From the NCBI GenBank assembly GCA_044360385.1, contig JBIKKK010000013.1, forward strand, positions 1 through 24,972: a stretch of DNA of 24,972 nucleotides, read 5' to 3'. Below the pieces are notes generated by a model. The model had not been told where the DNA came from. It saw only the letters and a list, made by a program, of their open reading frames with translations, and made no database searches. Of this stretch, positions 14,873 through 21,204 are shown piece after piece. Source of the stretch: Mxb001 sp044360385 (lineage in GTDB: Bacteria; Actinomycetota; Actinomycetes; S36-B12). Every line of letters starts with the position of its first letter. The stretch's first letter is position 1. Both the position numbers and the translations under genes were made by a program.

Positions 14873-15088
14873 CTACGTCGTCGGGTGCAGGCTCATCGGC
14901 CCGTAGACCTGACGGTCGTCCTCCCAGAGCACGACCGCGTCGACACCTCCGTCGAGGAGGTCGCGCCAACTCTCCCCCAGCCAGGTCTCAGCGTCGGCCT
15001 GCGAGGGGAAGGGAGTCAAGACAGCCGCCGCGGGCAGGTCCGGCACAGGTGCGCCCTGAAGGTCAGTGAATATCCACGTCCACGCCAT
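14873..15088 (-). CDS. Small conserved actinobacterial protein of unknown function
   Basis: This 71-residue protein begins MAWTWIFTDLQGAPV and contains FPSQADAETWLGESWRDLLDGGVDAVVLWEDDRQVYGPMSLHP. The aromatic- and acidic-rich pattern resembles a small family seen widely in actinobacterial genomes, always without a known role. No signal, membrane or metal motif is visible. The ATG at 15088 is preferred over an upstream GTG/ATG because TACCGT lies 6 nt before it, in line with other leaderless starts. It is divergent from the cobalamin operon. Confidence 0.72.
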   Translation of the reverse strand: MAWTWIFTDLQGAPVPDLPAAAVLTPFPSQADAETWLGESWRDLLDGGVDAVVLWEDDRQVYGPMSLHPTT

Positions 15089-15094
15089 GCCTGC

Positions 15095-15100
15095 ACGGTA
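15095..15100 (-). promoter_or_regulatory. Likely -10 box of the small conserved gene
   Basis: The minus strand reads TACCGT, then 6 nt, then the ATG at 15088. There is no ribosome binding site in the gap. Confidence 0.45.
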
Positions 15101-15128
15101 CGCCGACTCGCCCACCTGGCGGGGGCCT

Positions 15129-15158
15129 TTGACTCACCTGCCAGGCCCGTGGTCGGAT
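15129..15158 (+). promoter_or_regulatory. Likely promoter of the cobalamin operon
   Basis: TTGACT (15129-15134) and TCGGAT (15153-15158) are separated by 18 nt. Transcription from here would begin just before the first strand of the riboswitch P1 stem, which is where a riboswitch promoter should lie. Confidence 0.5.
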
Positions 15159-15175
15159 GACCCCACAAGTGAATA

Positions 15176-15276
15176 CGCGCCCGATGTCCAGGGGAAGCCG
15201 GTGAGAATCCGGCGCTGACCCGCAACCGTGAGCGCGCAGGGGGACCTGCGGCAAGTCGGAGCACCTGGCGGGCGCG
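15176..15276 (+). ncRNA. Cobalamin (B12) riboswitch aptamer
   Basis: The conserved core is easy to read: GGGGAAGCCGGTGAGAATCC (from 15191), then GCTGACCCGCAACCGTGAG (15214-15232), then AAGTCGGAGCACCTGGC (15253-15269), the usual B12-box order. A perfect 7-bp P1 stem closes it: CGCGCCC (15176-15182) pairs with GGGCGCG (15270-15276). The downstream genes encode a B12-type ECF transporter and cobalamin salvage enzymes, so the ligand assignment fits. Adenosylcobalamin or another cobalamin binding here is expected to reduce expression of the operon. The mode (transcription or translation) is not evident. Confidence 0.95.
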
Positions 15277-15285
15277 AGCGCCTAG

Positions 15286-15307
15286 TGGATTGGCATTAGC
15301 CGGTCCA
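15286..15307 (+). promoter_or_regulatory. Hairpin following the riboswitch, candidate expression platform
   Basis: As RNA, UGGAUUGGC (15286-15294) pairs fully with GCCGGUCCA (15299-15307), with two G-U pairs, around an AUUA loop. It begins 10 nt after the P1 stem. It is not followed by a U-run, so a simple intrinsic terminator is unlikely. The following stretch to 15398 has GC-rich pairing potential and a GGAG site at 15390-15393 before the first gene. I see no gene in 15089-15398 beyond the promoter and riboswitch. Confidence 0.45.
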
Positions 15308-15398
15308 CCCCGTCGAGGTCTACGGGACGTGGCGGCACTCCGGGCCCGGCCCGCGAGCGGCTGGCAACGTCAAGTGGGTCGCTTACCCTGGAGTGCAC

Positions 15399-16493
15399 AT
15401 GCACGCGTTCACCAGCATCGCTGGCACGACGAGGACACCTCGTCGCATCTTCTTCACCTTCTTCACGGCCTTCGGCTTGATCTTCGGCCTTTCCCTCGCG
15501 ACGCCCGCGCAGGCGGCCGACACCGTCGATCGCGGTCTCTTCGGCACTCAGGACCCGACATACGACGGTGTCTATCGTCAGTCCTACGCGCTCATGGGCC
15601 TCGCGGCTGGCGGCATCGCCGCACCGCCCACCGCGCTGCAGTGGCTGCTGGCCCAGCAGTGCGCGGACGGAGCCTTTGTCGCCTACCGCGCGGACCTGGG
15701 CACACCATGCCCCGAGCCCGATCCGCAGGCCTACACCGGACCCGACACCAACAGCACCTCGCTCGCCCTCTTGGCGCTCATCGAACACGGGCGAGTCGCG
15801 TCGGCCAAGCGTGCGGCGGCCTGGCTCGTGCGCATCCAACTTCCCGGCGGTGGCTGGGGCTATGTCGAGGGCAGCCCCGCCGACTCCGTCTCCACATCCT
15901 TGGCCCTCGAAGCGCTTGAGTCCGTACCGGGCACCGAGCGACAGCAGCGGGCGGGCGTCCGCTGGCTTGCTCGGCAGATCGCACCGTGCGACGCGGCCGT
16001 AGGTGAGAGGTACGGAGTGCGCTACCAGCGGGGGTCGCTGCCGGATGGCATCTCGTCCACGCAGGCGCTCCTCGGCCTTGGTGATGCCTTCCCCGTCCAG
16101 GAAGCGAAGCAACGGCAGGCAGTGCCTCGCGTGACGTGCGATGCCCAGGGCAAGCCGACCGATCCGACCGCGGCCGTAACGCGCTGGATCGCCTCCACCA
16201 TCACGGCAAACGCAGGCGCCATTCCCGACCCCTTCACGCCTGGGCAAGCCGACTGGAATTCCACGGCGCTCGGAGTAGTGGCCATGGCCGCGACAGGGAC
16301 GTCGGGTCGCGCGACGCAACTCGCGATGAATGCACTCGAGGTCAACGCCCCGACATACCTCAACGATGGGACAGCCGATCGCCCCGCTGCACTGGGCACC
16401 CTCATCCTCGCGTCGATCTCGACGGGAGCCGACCTCGAGGACTTCGGCGGGATTGATCTCCCCAAGCGACTCCTCGCCACCCTGCAGAAGTAG
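15399..16493 (+). CDS. Secreted alpha/alpha-toroid (prenyltransferase-repeat) protein, putative cobalamin-binding
   Basis: This 364-residue exported protein has a signal peptide (residues 1-39, cleavage after AQA) and no membrane anchor. The mature part has repeated helix pairs of the squalene-cyclase/prenyltransferase type. Examples are ALQWLLAQQCADGAF, DTNSTSLALLALIEHG, AAAWLVRIQLPGGGWGYV, DSVSTSLALEALESV, DGISSTQALLGLG and ADWNSTALGVVAMAA, each around a conserved (D)xxST(S/A)LAL core. The aspartate-rich catalytic motifs of terpene cyclases are not seen. Four cysteines are spaced as two likely disulfides. The same fold forms the alpha domain of animal transcobalamin and intrinsic factor. 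Being first behind a B12 riboswitch, a corrinoid-binding role is a reasonable inference. ATG 15399 has GGAG 5 nt upstream; GTG 15393 is an alternative. Confidence 0.85.
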   Translation: MHAFTSIAGTTRTPRRIFFTFFTAFGLIFGLSLATPAQAADTVDRGLFGTQDPTYDGVYRQSYALMGLAAGGIAAPPTALQWLLAQQCADGAFVAYRADLGTPCPEPDPQAYTGPDTNSTSLALLALIEHGRVASAKRAAAWLVRIQLPGGGWGYVEGSPADSVSTSLALEALESVPGTERQQRAGVRWLARQIAPCDAAVGERYGVRYQRGSLPDGISSTQALLGLGDAFPVQEAKQRQAVPRVTCDAQGKPTDPTAAVTRWIASTITANAGAIPDPFTPGQADWNSTALGVVAMAATGTSGRATQLAMNALEVNAPTYLNDGTADRPAALGTLILASISTGADLEDFGGIDLPKRLLATLQK

Positions 16494-16503
16494 CGGAAGA
16501 GAC

Positions 16504-17421
16504 ATGACGCATCGACGACGCGAGGTCGTGACGGCACTCGCCGTCGCGGCCGCCGTCGTCGTGCCGTCTGCGGTTCTTCCCGCAGCGAGCCAGGCAGCGG
16601 CGTACCGCTACTGGTCCTACTGGCTCGGCACCGACGCGGGCTGGTCCTTTGCCAACGTCGGTCCCGCCTTCCGATCCCCTGCCGACGGCACGCTCGAAGG
16701 CTGGCGCTTCTCCGTGAGCGGCGTTGAGGGCAATCGCACGCCCTCCTTCGCAGCGGACTTCGACGCCGTGTGCGGTGACACCGCACCGGAGGACGGACGC
16801 AAGCGCGTCGCGGTCGTCGTCGATCCCGGGTTCGCAGCCGATGCACCCGAGGGTGAGCAGCCGCCAGGCGCCTGGGCGATGTGCGTGGTCGCCGAGGAGC
16901 GCGCGACGGGCTACGACGTGCTGCGCGCCGCGGCCACGGTCCGCGCCGAGCGCGGCCTCATCTGCGCCATAGGCGGCTACCCCTCACGGGGGTGCGCCGA
17001 TGTCATCGCGGATCCAACACCCACGCCGACGAAGTCACCGAAGCCCTCACCCAAGCCCTCGCGCTCCCCCGAGCCGACCAAGACGCCTGCGCCCACCGCG
17101 AGCAGCTCGACGCAGCCTGCACCTGAGCCCACCTCGTCGCCGACGACGGCACCCGCCACCGCACAGGCTTCGTCGACTGCCCCGACACCGAGGCCGACAC
17201 CGTCAAGCCCGCAACCCTCCACGTCCTCGACTGAATCCGAGAGTGCACTACCCGTGACGCCGCCTCCCACACCGAGCGCGACGTACTCCTTGCTCACGGC
17301 TCCTCTCCAGGAGCCGCCGAGCGAGGGCGGCGCGGGCGGAGCGCTCGTGGCCGGCATCGCCGTCGTGGGCATCGCCGGGCTCGGCGGGGCTGCGATCCTG
17401 CGCATGCGACGGAACTCGTGA
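16504..17421 (+). CDS. SCO2322-family surface protein with Pro/Thr-rich stalk and membrane anchor
   Basis: This 305-residue protein has a signal peptide (about residues 1-31), a folded domain (about 33-168), a Pro/Ser/Thr-rich linker of about 100 residues, and a C-terminal transmembrane helix (about 279-298) with a basic RMRRNS tail. The domain starts YRYWSYWLGTDAGWSFANVG, continues with SPADGTLEGWRF, and has four cysteines (90, 127, 154, 164) in VCGD, MCVV, ICAI and GCAD contexts. This matches the Streptomyces SCO2322 family. The W-x(n)-DG-x-x-x-W-F/Y pattern resembles the small beta domain (DUF4430) at the C-terminus of transcobalamin. The inferred function is surface corrinoid capture with the preceding protein. 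The start lies 10 nt after the upstream stop, with a GGAAGAG ribosome site. No LPxTG sorting signal is present. Confidence 0.85.
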   Translation: MTHRRREVVTALAVAAAVVVPSAVLPAASQAAAYRYWSYWLGTDAGWSFANVGPAFRSPADGTLEGWRFSVSGVEGNRTPSFAADFDAVCGDTAPEDGRKRVAVVVDPGFAADAPEGEQPPGAWAMCVVAEERATGYDVLRAAATVRAERGLICAIGGYPSRGCADVIADPTPTPTKSPKPSPKPSRSPEPTKTPAPTASSSTQPAPEPTSSPTTAPATAQASSTAPTPRPTPSSPQPSTSSTESESALPVTPPPTPSATYSLLTAPLQEPPSEGGAGGALVAGIAVVGIAGLGGAAILRMRRNS

Positions 17422-18641
17422 TGGCCCGCTCGCAGACGCCGGAGCAGGCGCCACAGCACCCCGGTGGCCTCACCGATTCGTTCTGTGGTCCAGATGTGCC
17501 ACCCGGTGGCACCTTCCGACCACAGAAGCACCGTCGGGCTACGCGACTGCCGAGACTGCTTCACCCCGGTGCCTGGTGGGTCTGGGCGGCGGGGCTCGCG
17601 GTCGCGGCATCGCGGACGACCAACCCCCTGCTGCTCCTGCTCATCGTGGCCGTCGCGGGGTACGTCGTGGCGGCGCGGCGCAGTCCGTCGCCGTGGGCGC
17701 GATCCTTCAGCGTCTTCCTCAAACTCGGCCTCATCGTCATCGCGATCCGCGTGGTCTTCCAGGCCATCGTCGCCGCACCCATCGGCACGACAGTGATCTT
17801 CACTCTGCCCGCGGTGACGCTCCCGGAGATCATGGCCGGCGTGCGTCTCGGTGGCGCAGTCACGCTCGAATCCCTCGTCGCCGCGCTCTACGACGGCATG
17901 CGGCTCGCCACGATCCTCATCTGCGTGGGCGCCGCCAACTCCCTCGCCTCCCCCGCCCGGCTGCTCAAGGCCGTGCCGGCCGCGCTCTATGAGTTCGGCC
18001 TCTCCGTCGTCATCGCCGTCACGTTCGCGCCGCAACTCGTGGCCGATCTGGATCGCATCCGCACGACGCGTCGACTGCGCGGTCGCACGGTGGGCGGGGT
18101 GCGCGGCACCGCAGCGGTGGCGCTGCCCGTGCTCGAAGGCGCACTCGAACGCTCGGTCACACTCGCGGCCGCCATGGACTCGCGGGGTTACGGCCGCCAG
18201 GCGCAGCGCTCACCCATGGTGCGTCACCTGACAGCGGGCGCACTCCTCGGTGCCCTCGTCCTCGTCGTCATCGGCGCATACGGACTGCTCGACGCATCAG
18301 CACCAGCCGCGCTCGGGCTGCCGATGCTCGCGCTTGGCTTCACCCTCGGCATCGCGGGATTCGCGCTGGCGGGGCGACGCTCCGTGCGCACCCGTTACCG
18401 GCCCGACCCGTGGTCATGGCCCGAGTGGGGCGTGGCCCTGTGCGGTCTCGCGACCGCGGCCACGCTGGTCGCCCTGGGCGTCGCGGGAGTGTCGGGCCTC
18501 ATCGCCCCGGTGGACCCGATTGCCTGGCCGGCGGTGCCTCCCCTTGCAGTGGCAGGCATCCTGCTCAGCGTGCTGCCCGCGATCATCGCCCCGCCCGTGC
18601 CGGGCTATCGCCCGCGTGCGCGCAGGGAGGTGAGCACATGA
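17418..18641 (+). CDS. ECF transporter T component (CbiQ family)
   Basis: This is the membrane coupling subunit (about 407 residues) that links the ATPase pair to the substrate-binding S component. The conserved region begins LPRLLHPGAWWVWAAGLAVAASRTTNP, followed by several membrane helices. The coupling-helix region LVADLDRIRTTRRLRGR and ERSVTLAAAMDSRGYG carries the ARG-like motifs (DSRGYG) that contact the ATPases. A second group of four helices fills the C-terminal third. The start GTG at 17418 overlaps the previous stop by 4 bp; ATG 17421 is equally possible. The first 40 residues are poorly conserved and carry a long palindrome (17481-17527), so an internal GTG at 17496 is a third, weaker choice. 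The stop overlaps the ATPase gene start. Confidence 0.9.
   Translation: MMARSQTPEQAPQHPGGLTDSFCGPDVPPGGTFRPQKHRRATRLPRLLHPGAWWVWAAGLAVAASRTTNPLLLLLIVAVAGYVVAARRSPSPWARSFSVFLKLGLIVIAIRVVFQAIVAAPIGTTVIFTLPAVTLPEIMAGVRLGGAVTLESLVAALYDGMRLATILICVGAANSLASPARLLKAVPAALYEFGLSVVIAVTFAPQLVADLDRIRTTRRLRGRTVGGVRGTAAVALPVLEGALERSVTLAAAMDSRGYGRQAQRSPMVRHLTAGALLGALVLVVIGAYGLLDASAPAALGLPMLALGFTLGIAGFALAGRRSVRTRYRPDPWSWPEWGVALCGLATAATLVALGVAGVSGLIAPVDPIAWPAVPPLAVAGILLSVLPAIIAPPVPGYRPRARREVST
17481..17527. repeat. 47-bp nested palindrome within the ecfT coding start
   Basis: Outer arms TTCTGTGGTC (17481-17490) and GACCACAGAA (17518-17527) are perfect 10-bp complements. Inner arms GTGCCAC (17496-17502) and GTGGCAC (17506-17512) are perfect 7-bp complements around CCG. 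Both are centred on 17504, and the 5-nt spacers on each side can add an A-U and a G-U pair. It lies 63 nt into the T-component gene, within its non-conserved N-terminal extension. As RNA this is a strong hairpin; as DNA it is a dyad that could bind a protein. No copy was seen elsewhere in the window and no target-site duplication is obvious. Confidence 0.85.
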
Positions 18642-20272
18642 CCCCCGTCGTGGAATTCGCCTCCGTCACCATGACCTACCCCGGCGCAAGCCGACCCACC
18701 CTCGCCGACGTTGACCTCACGATCACCGAGGGCGAACTCGTGCTCGTCATCGGGCAGACCGGCAGCGGCAAGACCACACTCCTGCGCGCGATCAACGGAC
18801 TCGTGCCGCACTTCACGGGTGGCACCCTCGCCGGGCGCGTGCGCGTGGCCGGACGCGACACCTCCACGCATCACCCACGTGATCTCGCCGATGTGGTCGG
18901 TGTCGTCCCGCAGGACCCGCTCTCGTCCTTCGTCACGGATACGGTCGAGGAGGAACTCGCATACGGCATGGAGTGCCTGGGCGTGCCCGCGTCGACGATG
19001 CGGCGGCGAGTCGAGGAGACGCTGGACCTCCTGGGTCTGGCAGAGGTGCGCGACCGAGCACTGCTCAGCCTTTCCGGTGGGCAGCGCCAGCGTGTCGCCA
19101 TCGGCGCGGTGCTCACCGCGCACCCGCGCGTCCTCGTGCTCGACGAGCCGACCAGTGCTCTTGATCCTGGCGCAGCGGAGGAGGTCCTCGCGGTCCTGCA
19201 GCGACTGGTCCATGACCTCGGCATCACGGTCGTCCTCGCCGAGCACCGCCTCGAGCGCGTGCTCGAGTACGCCGACCGCGTCATCTACGTGCCGGGTGAC
19301 GCCCGCCCCCTCGTCATCGGCTCACCGGCGGATGTCATGGCGACATCCCCCGTCGCACCCCCCGTCGTACGACTCGGACGGATGGCCGAGTGGCATCCTC
19401 TCCCGCTGTCGGTGCGCGATGCCCGTCGTCAGGCACGACACATGCGCGAACGCCTTCACGGGCTGCCGCAGCGCAGCGTCATGGCGCCCGCCCACTCGGA
19501 GGCGGTCGTGACCGTCGAGAAGACTCGCGCGTCCTACGGCCATGTGCCTGCACTGCGAGGCGTGACCCTCGACATCGCCAAGGGTGAGGTCGTCGCCCTC
19601 ATGGGCCGCAACGGCGCGGGGAAATCCACTCTGCTGTCGACACTCGTCGGACTGCGACGACCCGATGCAGGCACCGTCCTCATCGACGGCGTGGACCCTG
19701 CGAGCCTCACCGGACCACGTCTCATCGGCCGCATCGGTCTCGTGCCGCAGGACAGCAGCGACCTTCTTCAACGCGACACGGTCGCGGCCGAATGCTCTGA
19801 CGCCGACCGCGATGCCGGGGTCGAGGCGGGCAGCACTGCCGCCCTCCTCGCGAGCATGGCCCCGGAGATCCCCACCGACGTCCACCCACGCGATCTCTCC
19901 GAGGGTCAGCGCCTGGTGCTCGCACTCGCGGTGGTCCTCGTGGCAAAGCCCGCCGTGCTCCTGCTGGACGAGCCCACGCGTGGGCTCGACTACCCGACCA
20001 AGGAGCGACTCTCCGCGCTGCTGCGCGACCTTGCGGCAAGCGGACATGCGATCGTGGTCGCCACTCACGATGTCGAGCTCGCCGCTGAGACCGCCACGCG
20101 CGTCGTCGTACTCGCAGATGGCGAGGTCGTGGCCGATGGGCCGACCGCCGAGGTGGTCGTAGGGTCCCCGCTCTTTGCCCCGCAGGTGGCCAAGGTGCTC
20201 GTCGGTCCCGAGGGCACGGACGTGCCGCTCACGGTCGCCGAAGTCCGTGCAGCCCTGGCGGTGATTGGATGA
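18638..20272 (+). CDS. ECF transporter ATPase, two ABC domains in one chain
   Basis: This 544-residue cytoplasmic ATPase fuses the two A components of the energy-coupling-factor module. First domain: Walker A GQTGSGKTT (39-47), Q-loop VVPQDP, signature LSGGQRQR (145-152), Walker B VLVLDEP (165-171), switch His203. Second domain, starting about 290: Walker A GRNGAGKST (323-331), signature LSEGQRLVLA (420-429), Walker B VLLLDEP (440-446), switch region VVATHDVEL. The second signature departs from LSGGQ, which suggests that the two ATP sites are not equal. The linker (about 240-285) is hydrophilic. ATG 18638 overlaps the T-component stop (ATGA) and has an excellent AGGGAGG ribosome site, the strongest in the operon. 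Confidence 0.95.
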   Translation: MTPVVEFASVTMTYPGASRPTLADVDLTITEGELVLVIGQTGSGKTTLLRAINGLVPHFTGGTLAGRVRVAGRDTSTHHPRDLADVVGVVPQDPLSSFVTDTVEEELAYGMECLGVPASTMRRRVEETLDLLGLAEVRDRALLSLSGGQRQRVAIGAVLTAHPRVLVLDEPTSALDPGAAEEVLAVLQRLVHDLGITVVLAEHRLERVLEYADRVIYVPGDARPLVIGSPADVMATSPVAPPVVRLGRMAEWHPLPLSVRDARRQARHMRERLHGLPQRSVMAPAHSEAVVTVEKTRASYGHVPALRGVTLDIAKGEVVALMGRNGAGKSTLLSTLVGLRRPDAGTVLIDGVDPASLTGPRLIGRIGLVPQDSSDLLQRDTVAAECSDADRDAGVEAGSTAALLASMAPEIPTDVHPRDLSEGQRLVLALAVVLVAKPAVLLLDEPTRGLDYPTKERLSALLRDLAASGHAIVVATHDVELAAETATRVVVLADGEVVADGPTAEVVVGSPLFAPQVAKVLVGPEGTDVPLTVAEVRAALAVIG

Positions 20273-21204
20273 CGACGTCGAGGAGCGCCGTGCGCATGGG
20301 CGCGAAGTCATGGGCCGCCGTGCTGCTCGCCACCGCGGTCGGTGTCATCGCCTTCGGCTGGCCCTTCCTTGCTGAGCCCGGATCCTCAGCGGTCGCGCAC
20401 GCGAGTGACGCGCCCTGGGTCTTCGCCGCCGTCGTCCCGCTCGTGTTGCTCGTCGTGCTCGCCCAGGTCTCCGACGGCGGGATGGATGCAAAGGCCATCG
20501 CGATCCTCGGCGTACTCGCCGCAGTCGTGTGCATCCTGCGCCCACTCGGAGCGGGGACGGCAGGGCTCGAGCCGATCTGGTTCATCATCATCCTCGGCGG
20601 GCGCGCCCTCGGCCCGGGCTTCGGCTTCTCGCTCGGAGCACTGTCACTAGCGGCATCCGCGCTCATCACCGGTGGCGTCGGTCCATGGCTGCCCTTCCAG
20701 ATGATCGCGGCAGCCTGGGTCGGCCTGGGTGCGGGGCTGCTGCCAGCGATGAGGGGTCGCGCCGAGATCGGCATGCTCGCGGCCTACGGCCTGGTCGCCT
20801 CGATGGCCTACGGCCTCGTCATGAACCTGTGGTTCTGGCCTTTCCTCGGCGGTTTGGAAGCCACGGCGTACTCCCCCGCGATCCTCTTTGATCCCGGGGC
20901 GCCCGTGTCGGACAACCTCGCGCGCTGGTTCGCCTTCTCGCTGGTGACATCCCTCGGCTGGGACATCCCGCGGGGTGTCCTCACCGCCGTGCTCATCCTC
21001 ATTGCCGGGCGACCCCTGCTCACCGCGCTGTCGCGCGCCGCGCGCCGCGCCAACTTCACGCCGGCAATCACCTTCGCGCCCGCAGAGGTCCCCGAGCGGC
21101 GAGTTAGCCCGACAGGGGAGGCTTGGCCGACCCGCCGGGCCGTGGCGGCTGAGCACGGCGTGTCGGGCGCACAAGCCGCCACTGGACGAAGTGAGCAGCG
21201 ATGA
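20269..21204 (+). CDS. ECF transporter S component, probably cobalamin-specific
   Basis: This 311-residue membrane protein would bind the transported vitamin. It has about eight hydrophobic segments between residues 10 and 260 (for example WAAVLLATAVGVIAFGWPFL, AIAILGVLAAVVCILRPLGAG, WFIIILGGRALGPGFGFSLG, AYGLVASMAYGLVMNLWFWPF), then a hydrophilic tail of about 50 residues. Glycine-rich GGRALGPGFGFSLGALSLAASALITGG is typical of larger S proteins. Specificity for cobalamin is inferred from the B12 riboswitch and the downstream cob genes. The start overlaps the ATPase stop by 4 bp (ATGA), and its own stop overlaps the next gene by 4 bp. Biotin or another vitamin is a less likely alternative. 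Confidence 0.85.
   Translation: MTTSRSAVRMGAKSWAAVLLATAVGVIAFGWPFLAEPGSSAVAHASDAPWVFAAVVPLVLLVVLAQVSDGGMDAKAIAILGVLAAVVCILRPLGAGTAGLEPIWFIIILGGRALGPGFGFSLGALSLAASALITGGVGPWLPFQMIAAAWVGLGAGLLPAMRGRAEIGMLAAYGLVASMAYGLVMNLWFWPFLGGLEATAYSPAILFDPGAPVSDNLARWFAFSLVTSLGWDIPRGVLTAVLILIAGRPLLTALSRAARRANFTPAITFAPAEVPERRVSPTGEAWPTRRAVAAEHGVSGAQAATGRSEQR

Noticed and set aside
15282..16505. A 407-codon minus-strand frame opposite the secreted toroid protein
   Set aside because: The plus-strand gene has a signal peptide, repeats and a ribosome site. The minus frame has low-complexity charged sequence and overlaps the riboswitch leader.
17020..17270. Repetitive DNA that might be a tandem repeat or CRISPR-like array
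   Set aside because: It encodes the Pro/Ser/Thr stalk of the SCO2322-family protein. Unit length and sequence vary and there are no regular spacers.
18638..20272. Possible fusion error joining two ATPase genes
   Set aside because: Double-ABC ECF ATPases in one chain are a known arrangement, and both halves are complete with a reasonable linker.
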